Part shown: positions 8,843 to 24,380 of the stretch, piece by piece
Layout: each line of letters opens with the position of its first letter
Position numbering within the stretch: the first letter of the stretch is position 1
DNA from: Zygnema cylindricum
Taxonomy: Eukaryota; Streptophyta; Zygnematophyceae; Zygnematales; Zygnemataceae
Direction of reading: 5' to 3'
Assembly (NCBI GenBank): GCA_037447655.1
Contig: JBBHKE010003372.1
Span: 1 to 31,913, forward strand
Length of the DNA stretch: 31,913 nucleotides
Notes under the pieces: model-generated
Told to the model about the DNA's origin: nothing
Database searches by the model: none
What the model saw: the letters and a program-made list of their open reading frames with translations, nothing else
Program-made: the position numbers and the translations under genes

Positions 8843-8933
8843 CCAATTCAAAAAATCGTTTCCGACATATTGCCAATTCCGACAAGCCCACCAGCCAATG
8901 CCACAGCAGGCTGTAACCAATTCACCAGCCAAT
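8843..8933 (+). promoter_or_regulatory. Cluster of five CCAAT boxes
   Basis: CCAAT occurs at 8843, 8873, 8895, 8917 and 8929, all on the + strand within 91 bp, with spacings of 30, 22, 22 and 12 bp, close to whole helical turns. CCAAT is the binding site of the NF-Y trimer. The cluster lies about 1.4 kb before the MAPK start codon, and a likely 5'UTR intron acceptor at 10294-10295 would let transcription begin near here. Promoter function is inferred, not shown. Confidence 0.4.
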
Positions 8934-10295
8934 TAGAATGAGAAGAAGTTTTTCCTGATTTTTTTCTCCTTTTTTTTTCTATTTCACTTTTCCACGTCCG
9001 TTCGTTCTGCCACGAAAGTTGCATCTCCGACTCCAGAGCACTGGGCAGCTCGCTTCGCCTGTCGGACGGACAAAGGCCCGTTATCAATATCATTGATCGA
9101 GCAGAGAACAGACGGCCGGACGCGTTGCCGCCGGCGCCCCACAATTAACTGTACAGTACAGTACTGTACAGTACTGTACTGTACTGTACCGTGAATCGTC
9201 ATTACCGTACCATCAGCTCATCCAGCCGATACCGTCAATATGTTTTGCCGGCACGAATATTTTCAGGCTTTACCGGCAGCTCCAATCTAAACCGGTAACT
9301 ATTGGAAACAAATCCGTCGTAGGGAACTGCAACTGTTTGCAGGCTAATTAGCTGTACTGCAGAAACCGCAAACGTCAACTGACATACCCGAAATCGGTCT
9401 CTGGAACTGGAAAGGCCCAATCCTGATTCCACAGTGCTGGAATGAAAATTGCTCAAGAAAACTCCCTGATGACAAGCTTCACCTTCTTCCTGATTTTTTA
9501 CATCTGTGATTCCTCGTACTCAACGAGTTTTTAGAATATGGCTGTTGGAAGAAGACATTTTTGGATAACATCATATGCAGGAATTTTCCTTTTGGCTGAT
9601 ATTTCAATTGTTTAGCTAAGAAAGTTAGGGTTAGGTGTAAAAAATAAGAATAGTACTTAGGCAGGAAAAGGAGGACAAGTTTTTGCAGTTTGGAAATGTG
9701 GACTACAGCATATGGATGGTGTTTCCATAAACTACTTGTATGCATGGGATCGTCACATATTGTATTGCAAAGGCTGGTGTAGGTTTTTTAGGTTTACAGT
9801 AGTGAATCAGGTAAAATCAAGTTCTGTAGCTTCAAGAAAGGATAGAAAAGGTAGACATCAAGCGATTCAGTCACTTAAAATTGATAATCACTCCCACAAA
9901 CTCTGTCGTTTCTGGAGAAAACCTTGGTGTTTGTGACGTTGGTGTGCATTTTGACCAAGGTATTTCAATCTTTTCCTTTTTGTGCCTAGTTAAGTTTATT
10001 TCTTGAATGATATACAGGGCTTAAGATTAGTTCATACATACGACCTTCTGGAACATGCCATTACATGGAATATGCGTTCTTTGGATCTGACGTGGTGAAG
10101 GAAGTCATGAATATTCTGAAATTTTATTCTCAAAGTTTATCATCAAAGTTTACTTAGGTTGAGGTTTTAATCGATTTTTTGCATTTGTCGGATCTTGCAG
10201 CCAAATAACTCCTTTAGGCTTGCTTTAACAATGATTATATTCTATCTAAAGACAGATATAGATTACCTGACTGTTTTTGTATGGTTTTGCTGCAG
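8934..10295 (+). other. Presumed MAPK leader region and 5'UTR intron
   Basis: No coding exon recognised. Directly upstream of the MAPK start lies a good intron 3' end: CTGAC branch-like sequence, T-rich tract and TTGCTGCAG with AG at 10294-10295. A non-coding first exon somewhere in 8934-10000 is therefore likely, though I could not fix its donor. A GTAC-rich palindromic tract lies at 9149-9189. Confidence 0.45.
9149..9189. repeat. GTACT/GTACA pentamer repeat, self-complementary
   Basis: About eight iterations of GTAC separated by A or T (GTACAGTACAGTACTGTAC and onward). Because GTAC is its own complement and A- and T-linked units alternate, the tract can fold on itself almost completely. 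Confidence 0.85.
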
Positions 10296-10338
10296 GGAGG
10301 TTTTCTCATCTCATCTCATCTCCTCTCCTCTCCTGGTT

Positions 10339-15095
<4,757 letters not shown>

Positions 15096-15816
15096 CGAAA
15101 ATCACTCCAAGTTTTTGTTTTTTCTGGTGAGGAACTTGGAAAGGTGATGGGTTCTGAAGATTGTGATGGCAAGGTAGTAAATAGGCTAAGGCTAGGGTAA
15201 CTGACTGCATGTATTTAAACAGGCAGTTAGTAGAGGCCTTGGGATGTTGTGAGGAGGGAGGAGAGGGAGGAGGCCTTTTAGTGGACTCCCCAGTCATGGA
15301 ATGAATGAGTTCTCAGGTGAAGGAAGGACCCATCTTTCAGCCATGAAAGCTGGTTACATGAGAGGCAAGAAAGGCTGGAATTATTAAGAGGGCTGGGAGT
15401 TATAATGGAAGGCTGGGAGTTATTATGAAAGGCTGGGAGTTATAATGAAAGGCTGGGAATTAGAAGGAAAGGCTGGGAATGATGGCTGTTCATGGTCAAA
15501 TGCAGGTTTGTGCCTGTTATGGCGACCTTAAGGTCGCCCATCCATATAGAGACAAGCATCTCTGATGGGCTTATATTGTTCATCACCAGACTGTCAGGGA
15601 TCTTCTCCGGTTTTCTTTTAGTTGTGGAAATTTAAGTTCATGGCAAGTCTGTACTGGAAGTGAAGTAAAACTGAAAAATGCAAACTGAACACAAAAAACG
15701 GAAAACGGAAAGGGTGTTTGGTACATAGGAGGGACCCAAAGACCCGAAGCAGAAACTGCATGCGTCAGAGTACATAAAACTGATTGTTTGCCGTATGTGG
15801 CTTTTGGCTGAATAAA
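15096..15816 (+). other. MAPK 3'UTR (inferred) with poly(A) hexamer
   Basis: Non-coding DNA following the MAPK stop codon. The first good AATAAA is at 15811-15816; cleavage shortly after would give a 3'UTR of roughly 740 nt that includes the 20-bp tandem repeat at 15373-15480. The exact end is not visible from sequence. Confidence 0.45.
15373..15480 (+). repeat. 20-bp tandem repeat in the MAPK 3'UTR
   Basis: About 5.5 units of GGCTGGGAGTTATAATGAAA in perfect 20-bp register, with one to five changes per unit. The unit is conserved best in its GGCTGGGA core. Confidence 0.9.
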
Positions 15817-17096
15817 GGGGTGGGGAGGTAGGTTTGTGAGGTGAAAAAAAAGTTTGGGGTTTTTTTATCGAAGGCATACATTGGTCTGGACTGGCTCCTC
15901 GAGTTCCACCAATGTTGGCTTCACTTCCATTTGTTGTTGTATGATGAAGGAAAAGAAAAGTGATTGAAAGATAGAGAGAGGAGTGAGAGAGGACGAGGGA
16001 GATCGTGAGAAATAGAGAGAGAGGGAGCGAGAGATTGGGTGAGGAGACCAGTCTAGTAGCTTTTCTCTAGGATTATGAATCTGGTAATTGTCTTTTTTTT
16101 TTTTTTTTTCCCGTTTTTGCTCTGTAGTATAGAGTCTGCATGTCGGACTAATTTGTATGTGGAGAGTTTACATCCATTCTTTATCAAACACTCAAACTGG
16201 CGCATTTTCCTGTCTGCCTGTGGGAGTTTTCTACCAGGGATTTTTATTTATGTTAATCCTTGTTGTGGTGACAGAGGTGTAAGCAAGTAACGCTTTAGGG
16301 ATCATTTCTTATTTTTTATCTTCTTTTTCTGTACGCCATTTAAATTATTTTTCCACCTGTCAAACAACAAACAGACTAATTCGAGAAGCCCACATGGATC
16401 GGAAAAGCCATGTCTATTTTTACTTTTTTTTTCTTGGTTGTTATTTTATGATCATATATTTTTCTAGTGACTTGAGGAAATATGCTAAAATGACCCTGAA
16501 AGCGACAATTTTAGACCTTAGAAATCCTTATCTCACACCTTGTAAATATCATTCAGAGAGGGACCTCTTGATTATTGTCTCACAATGAGTAACCCTCAGT
16601 CTGCTGTGTAACTGACTTGTCTCATAAATTGTTAAGTAATCTGGTAGTACACTTTTTAGTGGTTGGGAAATTCCCTTCATGTGTGTTTGCGATGTCAATT
16701 GTGTTATAATTTTCAAGTCTTTCTTAAAATGAAATTAGTGAGTTCCTTCTGTTATGCCATTCTGTCCAGTTTTCTTATCCTGGGTGTCTGACGAGCATAT
16801 GGCGGAAATCGAAATAAGTTTTATATGATGCTAACCTCAGCTTCTGTGTTTTTCCAGTATCAGCAAGATCAGCTCTATTTTGGTCTAGTTGTTAATCTCT
16901 AATACCTGCTGGCGAAACTGCTATTTTGAAAGGCTCACTTTGTATCTGGTCAGTCAGGACGACACCGATTCACCTTTCATGTCCAATAATACCGCCATGA
17001 ATAGTGTTCGAGACGATCACAGCATTTGGCAGAGTTGCATTCAATATCCGGCAACATTGTAACCGAGCAGTTTATTCTCAATATTGTCTTGAAACC
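15817..17096. other. Intergenic DNA, no gene seen
   Basis: Contains a purine-rich GAGA-like stretch (about 15965-16035), a poly(T) run at 16092-16110 and only short open frames. No RNA gene or conserved protein recognised. Confidence 0.4.
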
Positions 17097-17531
17097 GTGA
17101 CCGACCGTTAACCGACCGCCCGCGACGGATCCGGAACGGATTCGGTTGCTAAATTTGGGGGGCCGGGCGGATTCCGGCGGTTGATTTACAGAAAAAAAAA
17201 AAACCGGTTACGGTCGGGTAAGCAAAAAACGAAAAAAAAATGAAAATCTTGTACTGTCCATACAATCCAACATTATTGTACGTTGTACTCTTGTTATCGT
17301 GGAAGGTATACGGTAGATGTACCACTAATTTTGTACTTATTCGGGTGCGGGCGGGTACGGTTTGTCGCAAGAAATTGAGTTTCGGTTAACTTTTATTTTC
17401 GTAAATGCGTTTTGGTTAACTGTTAACAATTTTGGAGCGTGACATAACCCGGTCGGGCGTCGGGTACTCAGATTTTGAAAAAAAAAGCGGTCGGTTTCGG
17501 TTATCTAAAATTTTGACTTTTGCGACCTCTG
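17097..17531 (-). mobile_element. hAT-like element, CCG-rich family (copy b, one end missing or degenerate)
   Basis: Reverse-oriented relative to 6063-6481: ACCGTGACCGACCGTTAACC, then CGGATCC and AACGGATTCGG, match the inverse of that copy's right part. The sequence ends in TTTTGCGACCTCTG at 17518-17531, the inverse of its CAGAGGTCGCAAAAG start. The opposite terminus is not recognisable; CAGAGTTGCA at 17030 might be a degenerate remnant. A second element is inserted at its right tip (17537-17842). Confidence 0.7.
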
Positions 17532-17536
17532 CAGAG

Positions 17537-17842
17537 CATAGTTCAAAAGTAGGTGAAAGTAGGCCCATACAATATGCCTGTTGAATGCAAAACGTACAAT
17601 ATGACCTTAAGACCCATATTGTATTCGGACCTATTCGGACCAATTAAAACATTCAGACCAAAAATTGGACCAATTAAAACATTCGGACCAAAAAAAATTA
17701 TTTACACCGTCAGATTCGGACGATCGGACGGTCGCTGATCATAGTAGCGATTTAAGAAGATCACATGAAAAGCCCATAACACAACTTACGATAAAGGCGC
17801 CTACCAAAGGCCTACCATAAAAACGCCTACTTTTGAACTATG
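17537..17842 (+). mobile_element. Non-autonomous hAT-like element, CATAGTTCAAAAGTAGG family (copy 1, intact)
   Basis: It has perfect 17-bp terminal inverted repeats, CATAGTTCAAAAGTAGG at the left and its inverse with a single C/G change next to the boundary at the right (CGCCTACTTTTGAACTATG). The perfect 8-bp target duplication CTGCAGAG (17529-17536, 17843-17850) fits the hAT consensus nTnnnnAn. The element is 306 bp. The interior has repeated CGGACCAATTAAAACATT and the inverted pair GTACAATATGACC/ACCCATATTGTA. No protein is encoded. Related copies are at 5565-6037 and 6635-6896. Confidence 0.9.
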
Positions 17843-17850
17843 CTGCAGAG

Positions 17851-19461
17851 CCTTGACTTTTGAACATAAGCGCTGAAACAAAACTCAACTGACCTGTGAC
17901 TTCGGTCGCCTGAATCGTCGTCCAAGAAGTGCTTGAAAATGTACGAAATCGCACTTAATCTTTAGGGGATTTGCGCACCTGCGAATTTGCTCGAAATCCC
18001 TTTCCAAAATTTGCAAAAAATATCGCCAGATCGCCGTTTAAATCCTATGTCATTCCAAAACCAAAATCGCACTAAATTTTCAATTCACTAAAGTCATACG
18101 TGGCATGAATAGTGGTGCCGTACAGCACTGCACTGTAGAGTCCATAATTGCTGGCCGCTTCCTCGCAAACGTGGACAGCGCATAAAGTACAAAATGGAAA
18201 CAAGCAGGCTGGTCCCCACAATTCCCCCAAATGTCACCTAACCCCCGGTTGTATACGCAAGGGCCAACACGGAGACCACTGCAATTTGTACTTTTATGAT
18301 TGTTCTTTTTTATTAAGCATCATTTGTACGGTATTTTGTACCATTCGTGCATCAAACACTAGATTCTCCGCGACACATGTTCCCTGTGCCGTGTTAAGGA
18401 ACTGAGAGTGTCAGCGGACAATCATCATCCGGTGTACAGTGATTGGAAATCGGCTAGATCTGGGCCGTCCATGTTTTGCCTACAATGAAAGGTCGTCTAT
18501 TGACGTCATCGCTTATCCCCTCTTTTCCGCGCCGTTACATTTGTAAATGTACGGAATAATTAAACGGATCGACCGGCAACCAACCGCGCTTCTCCAGCGG
18601 AAGGAACTCCAGCCAGTAGCCGTCTATCTTGTCCTGCTTTCGCCGTGTAGCTTTTTTTTCTTTTCTTTTCCTTTTTTTGTGAGTTTGTCTTATTTTATCT
18701 GCTCGTAAATTCCGGAACTGCCCGAAAAATGATTTCAACCATTAGCCGTCCATAATTGTTTTCTTTTTTTGTCTCCTCAAGTTTCAATTGTTTTTTTTTA
18801 TAACCTTGACGGCTGCCCCAAACTTGAAGGTTTGCTGGCCACAGGATCTCTCTTTTCTTTGTGGTTCATCATTGGCCCCCGCCCACCTGGCGACTTTTTT
18901 CCCATTCCGCAGCTTTCACGTGTCCATATGACCTTCAATACCGCCTGCTCTACACGCATCAAAGCTGAAGGCCTGGTTGAGATTACACCTTTAGGGCTAA
19001 GGTCTCTTGCTACCAGATGGACAAATTCCTGCAGAAAACCTTGTAACTTGAGCAAATGAAGCTATGGAGTTAAGAAACCCTAAGCTGCTCACGGAAAAAA
19101 TGTAAGAGAGGGAGTCTTCAAGTCCAGGAGGATACAGCAGAAAGGAAGGTTTAAGGATAAGGGAGCGAGGGATGAATAAGAGCTAGCCATTTTGGTTGTA
19201 GCGATTGTGAGGCAGAAATGGATTGTGGAAGGTAAAAGATTAGTAGATATAAAACATAAATTGGTGACTAGGAGCAGTAAAGTGGAAGGAGAATGTCATG
19301 AGCTGACCGGACGGGAGTGCTTCCAGAGAGGTATAGTAGGAAAAGAGTGGGGAGGTACAGGAGAGTGAAGATACAGGAGAAGCTAAAGCAGAGAGGAGTA
19401 TTAGGGAGGATAGAGCTGAGAAGAAAGGAAAAAAAGAGAAGAGAGAAACGAGGTAGATTCT
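17851..19461 (+). promoter_or_regulatory. Upstream region and purine-rich leader of the EIL gene
   Basis: No coding exon recognised between the transposons and the EIL start codon. The last ~380 bp (from about 19090) are strongly A/G-rich and probably lie in the 5'UTR. If so, they hold several tiny uORFs: MNKS* at 19172, MDCGR* at 19218, and two overlapping two-codon frames, ATG TCA TGA at 19293 and ATG AGC TGA at 19298. The transcription start is not known, so promoter and leader cannot be separated. Confidence 0.4.
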
Positions 19462-22459
19462 ATGGAGAGTCCAGCAGCAACTGGGAAGGAGGAGTTTCAA
19501 GGAATGGATATGGGAGACATGGTTGAGTTTATGGGAGAGGGAGAAATTCAGGATGATGATTTGAGTGACGATGACATTGATGTTGATGAACTTGAGAGGA
19601 GAATGTGGAGGGATCGGTTAAAGCTGAAACGTATTAAGGAACACCAAAAGTCAAAGGATTCAAATGATAAGCCCAAGCAGAAACAGTCTCAGGTAAATTG
19701 CCATGTGATAATTGTAGGATAAGTGTGATGTATTAATAAGCTGCCATTATTGCCTTTTCATTCCTTCCATGTACTCAGGTCGTTTACCGTGTCCCTTTTT
19801 TTAGAAAAGCTTATTATTACTGTAGTTTATGTCATGTCATACTTTGTTTGCGACAAAAAATGGGAGGTTCAAGTGAATGTACCTTTGGAGCCTAAAGCAC
19901 AATCAGTAATGACAAAGAATAAAGGGAACATACTAATTAAGGCTGCATTGTGTTGTTTAATGATTTCATTGGTTGCAATGTATTGATTTTTCAGTCAGAG
20001 AAGAGCAAGTTTGTATCACGGATCAATTCGCTGATCTTTATACCATTTTTATTCTTGTTTGATTATTCTGCTAGATATGTTTATCTCTCTTTCCGTGAAC
20101 ACTTCTTTCTCTTTAAAGTGTCATTTCTATTTTTTTATCCCTTATTCTTCTGCCATCCGTCTTTCAAAAATTTTCACCGCTTGTCATCCTTTGGTCGTAT
20201 TTGTTTATCCCTCATTCTTTTTCATTCTTCTCCTGTTCATGTTTCATCTTGTTGTCAGTGCACCAGCCATTTATAACCATTTATTTCAGTTTCAATGCTT
20301 TTATTTTGCCTCAACTGTGTTTCAATTTACCATTACAGTCAAATCTCATGTTTTATTCCTTGCTTTTTTCAACAATCATCTTACAGCCGTCTCCATTCTT
20401 GTTCCCATGGAGACAGGACCAAGCTCGGCGAAAGAAAATGTCTCGCGCACATGACGGTATTCTCAAATATATGCTCAAAATGATGGAGGTTTGCAAGGCA
20501 CAAGGATTTGTTTATGGAATCATACCAGAGAGAGGCAAGCCTGTTGGAGGAAGTTCTGATAATCTGAGAGCCTGGTGGAAAGATAAAGTTCGTTTTGACC
20601 GAAATGGTCCTGCGGCAATCGCCAAATATCAAGCAGAGCATATGCAGTTGAGGAAACCGGAGAATAATACAGCTCAAGGACCCACTCCGCATACTCTACA
20701 AGAGCTTCAAGACACAACTTTAGGTTCTCTCTTGTCTGCATTGATGCAGGTGTGTTTTTCTGTTCCTGTCTCCGGTTTAGTTTCCAGTTCCTGTTAATGT
20801 GTATTCTTATAGATTTTATGTAAACGAAGAAGTGTGGAATGCATTTCAAATGACTGGTATGCTGGTTGTTGCTGGTTGCTGTGTTTTTTTTTGTGGGCTG
20901 TGTTGTTTGTGTGGTTGTTTTTGTCGGACCACACTTATATCTGTATGTCAAACAGTGTGAACTATATTTTTCCGAATTTGGAATTAATTCTTGACGACGA
21001 GCATTTTAAGAGCATGCTTTGTGTATTCAGAGTGTATGAATGTACTACTTTTAGAATGGGTGAGTTTAAAATGGATATTTGTAACCATTACCAATTAAAG
21101 TGTGTAGTTGTGTCAGCGGCTGTTTGCAAAAGTGGCCTAAAAGAATTTGAAACCTTGTGGACATATTTTTTCTTGCTTCGTGAAAGACCTTGGTTATTCG
21201 ATTTATCGCAAATAGATGTGAATTCTATGTTCTTGAAGTTTTAAATTGTTTTACTTGCAGTTGTTTGCTTCAGTAATTGTGGTAAGTTTTTTTCGAATTC
21301 TTGAATGTGCAGTTTCCTGGTTGTTTCCTGTTGTCATGAACAGGGATGGATAGAGGGGGGAGAGGGGGGAGAGAGGGGAGAGAGAGGGAGAGAGAACTGA
21401 ATCGTAAAGTAGTGTAATTACTGGTTACAAATAATAATTGGTTGTTTTGAAATGTACAATCAAAGGGGGTGATGTGTCACTAAAATGCCTGTCTTATTTA
21501 CTTATGGTCCTGTATCATTTTTTGCTCTTTGCATTTGCTTTTTTTTATTTTTGTCTCCTTTACTCCTCCCCTCTTTGTCCTTTATTTCCCTTTTTCTCCT
21601 TCTCTTTCTGTTTTCTTCTCGCCTTTTGCTGTCTTCTAGGCATTCTGTTCTCTCTATGTTCTTTTGTCTTACCATTTTCGTTGTTCTCTTTCTTTTCTTT
21701 CTTTTTCTGGTTTCTCTCTAGTCCCTTTCTTTTCTCTCCTTTCTGACACCCTTCTGTTCTCGTTCATTCATTTTTTGATTTCTTTCTCTTTGTCCTCCTG
21801 CCTCATCAGCATTCTATTTCTTGTTTCTCTTCTCTTTGTCTCTATTCTTTCTTCTATCTGACACCCTTTGGTGCTGGTATGTTCTCTCATTTTTATTTTT
21901 CCATTTCTTTTTGTCTTTTTTCATCAGCATTGTGATCCTCCCCAACGAAGATTTCCGTTAGAAAAAGGCACTCCTCCTCCATGGTGGCCAAATGGGGACG
22001 AAGACTGGTGGCCTTCCCTTGGACTCCAAAGGGGACAAGGGCCTCCTCCGTACAAAAAGCCACACGATTTGAAGAAAGCTTGGAAAGTGGGAGTTTTAAC
22101 ATCAGTTATAAAGCATATGTCACCCGATATTGGCAAAATCAGGAAGCTTGTACGGCAAAGCAAGTGTTTACAGGTGAACAGGGTTCCCTTTCCTTTTTGT
22201 TCTTTTTTTGGGACAAGTTAAATCCATAAAAGATCAAGGAGAGAACCAAAGCAATTGGTTAAAATTTTGGTTCAGTGCTTGTGATTGAAATATCCAATTT
22301 CGATTTTAGAATTTTTACATCAATATGCATTTTAATATCTTCACTTTTGTATCACTTTGTATCACTAATTATGCACACCTATACAAAATTGCATATCTTA
22401 TGAAAAATTCATAAATGCCCAATACTCAACATACAGTCTCTCTCTCTCTCTCCCTCTCC

Positions 22460-22528
<69 letters not shown>

Positions 22529-24380
22529 CCCTTCTCTCCCTCTCTCTCTCTCTAAACAGGACAAAATGACTGCACGAGAAAGCGCCACCTGGCTTTCTGT
22601 CCTTAATCGTGAAGAAGGATCGTCTGGAAGTAGTGTGGAGCCAATGATGGGAATTGAGGGAGGATTAACAAGTCCTCTCCTGTGTATTAAAGATGTGGGA
22701 AGTCCGAGTGAATATGATGTCGAAGCAGTCGAATTAGGTCTCGCCTTGTCTGGAGGGAATAATGACGAGGGAGGAGGAGAGCCAGAAGGAGAGGGATATG
22801 ACCCATATGGAGATGGACTTCGTACCGGTTCCCCACTGCCTTCAAAACCAGCAATGAATAATAGTACAGAATCTCGAAGATCTACAGTTACAAATGTTGA
22901 AGATAACAACGGAGGAGAGGAAGCTGAAGAAGAACAGAAAGGAAACATCGTTTTAAGACCGACCCCCAATACTCTTCGAGCAGTAAATGGAGACGGACTC
23001 GCTCCTCCCCCTCCACCTCCACCTCCTCCTTCAGTTGCCCCGAGACCGGCGAGTGGCGACCTTGTCCCGGAGCATCGAATATTTATGTGTATGTACGAAA
23101 GGTGTCCCAGACACCAATGGCAAAACGCTTTTTCGGAAAGAAGTTTAAGAAACATGCATCAAGCCACTTGTCAGTTTAGACCCACTGACCAAAATGGGAT
23201 GATGAGTGGTAATATCGTTTCTTCGGCTGTTGCGGCTTCGGCTGTAGCGATGTATGGGCTGGGTCCCATGGCCCATGCTCTCCATCATGGGGCATCAATG
23301 TACGGATCTGGTATGCCACCTGGCATGTCTCCGGGAATGCCAGGTGGCATGCCACATGGCATGCATCATCATCATCATCATCCGGGAATGATGGTAGGAG
23401 GAGTGGGTGGAGGAGGAGGAGTGGTTCCTGGACCAATGCAACGCCCACCGTTGATGATGAATGGTCTCTCTCTGGGCTCCCGAGAGGTGGGAAGTGGTGG
23501 CTCTGGGACCATGTCTATGGCTCCGTTGGCTGTTCCGATGCCAATAATGAGAGTGAATTCCTCTAATGGGGTCTTGGCAAGACAAGGGAGTTCGCCAGGA
23601 GAAGGAGTTGGAGGGGGAGGAGGTGGAGGGAGTGCCAGTTTGAGTATGAATGCTAATGCAAGTGTGGATGGGAATGTAACCGCTAACAGAAACGGAAAAG
23701 GAAGTTTACAGTTTGGAAACCCAAATACTGTTCCACTAGAGGTGTCTGCTCAAGGAAGTGGAGAGAGAGATTCTGTTGTTCCTGGAAATCCCCATATGCA
23801 TGATCTTTTCTCAGGCCTTTATGCCCCTTCGTCTCAAGAAAACCATGATTCTCCCTCGGAACAAGCAAATATAGATCAACTCGCGGGTGTTTCTTTGGGA
23901 GGAGGAGGACAGACGGAAAGTCAAAATACCGCAGAGAATTTGGATGCAACGGAACAGAAACCTCGATTACATGTAGATCCGAGTCAAAGTGGATCTCACG
24001 AAGAAGGCCACGTAACAACGAAATTCCCGGGTTACCCTGGACCAGATTTTGGTAGTATGGGTAATAGAGGAGGAGCTCCATTAACCGATTTTTCTCTCGG
24101 AAATCCCAGTGTTATGGGAGGAGTCGGGTGGACAGGATTTCATCCTCCAGGAAACGAATATTCTCATTTCGGGGATCCTTTAGCTATGGGAGGTGGTCCG
24201 GGAATGGGACCTGGTTTGGGACCAGGTTTGGGACCAAGTTTGGGACCAAGTTTGGGACCAAGTTTGGGACCTAGTTTGGGACCAGGAATGGGACCAGGCA
24301 TGGGGCCAGGTATGGTCTTAGGTTCGGACGGATTGGAGACATTTATGGACGAAGATCTAATTTGGTTTTTTGGTTCGTAA
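19462..24380 (+). CDS. EIL: EIN3/EIL-family transcription factor, complete, with an unusually long C-terminus
   Basis: Nuclear DNA-binding protein of the ethylene pathway (or its ancestral role in non-seed lineages). Coding exons 19462-19692, 20417-20749, 21928-22173 and 22560-24380 all join at phase 0, giving 876 aa; introns are GT-AG. Conserved features in order: acidic N-terminus, the basic region [20 protein letters not shown] (44-63), [20 protein letters not shown] from 78, [34 protein letters not shown], the Pro/Trp-rich stretch of exon 3 ([18 protein letters not shown]), [18 protein letters not shown] at the start of exon 4, SEYDVE, and a Cys/His segment ([20 protein letters not shown]). 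Beyond this lies a long low-complexity tail with polyproline (PPPPPPPPP), a six-His run, Gly runs and a [16 protein letters not shown] tandem repeat. Seed-plant EIN3 proteins have about 600 residues, so the tail accounts for the extra length. The ATG at 19462 opens the exon that carries the conserved basic region. Confidence 0.95.
21540..21927 (+). repeat. Pyrimidine-rich tract in EIL intron 2
   Basis: About 390 bp dominated by T and C on the coding strand, running up to the acceptor of exon 3 (ATCAG at 21923-21927). A short complementary purine run (GAGAGGGGGGAGAG type) lies at 21350-21394 in the same intron. Confidence 0.8.
22437..22553 (+). repeat. (CT)n microsatellite forming the polypyrimidine tract of EIL intron 3
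   Basis: Nearly pure CT dinucleotide repeat of about 117 bp that ends directly at TAAACAG, the acceptor of exon 4, so the microsatellite itself is the polypyrimidine tract of this splice site. Confidence 0.95.
24199..24315 (+). repeat. Coding tandem repeat ([12 protein letters not shown] units)
   Basis: Roughly nine 12-bp units of the type TTGGGACCAAGT encode Gly-Pro-Ser-Leu or Gly-Pro-Gly-Met repeats close to the C-terminus of the EIL protein. The unit length is a multiple of three, so expansion or contraction keeps the frame. Confidence 0.9.

Noticed and set aside
8375-8932. 185-codon open frame on the minus strand
   Set aside because: No ATG at its start, no recognisable domain, irregular composition, and it overlaps the CCAAT cluster; probably chance.
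10195-10338. In-frame extension of MAPK exon 1 upstream of the ATG at 10339
   Set aside because: It reads as T-rich intron ending in TTGCTGCAG, and similarity to the family begins only after 10339.
20834-21244. 136-codon frame inside EIL intron 2
   Set aside because: The flanking exons join in frame without it and give the conserved EIN3 sequence; it has no recognisable similarity.
22409-23155. 248-codon open frame antisense to EIL exon 4
   Set aside because: It is the mirror of real coding sequence and of the CT repeat; the Arg/Glu run comes from the microsatellite.
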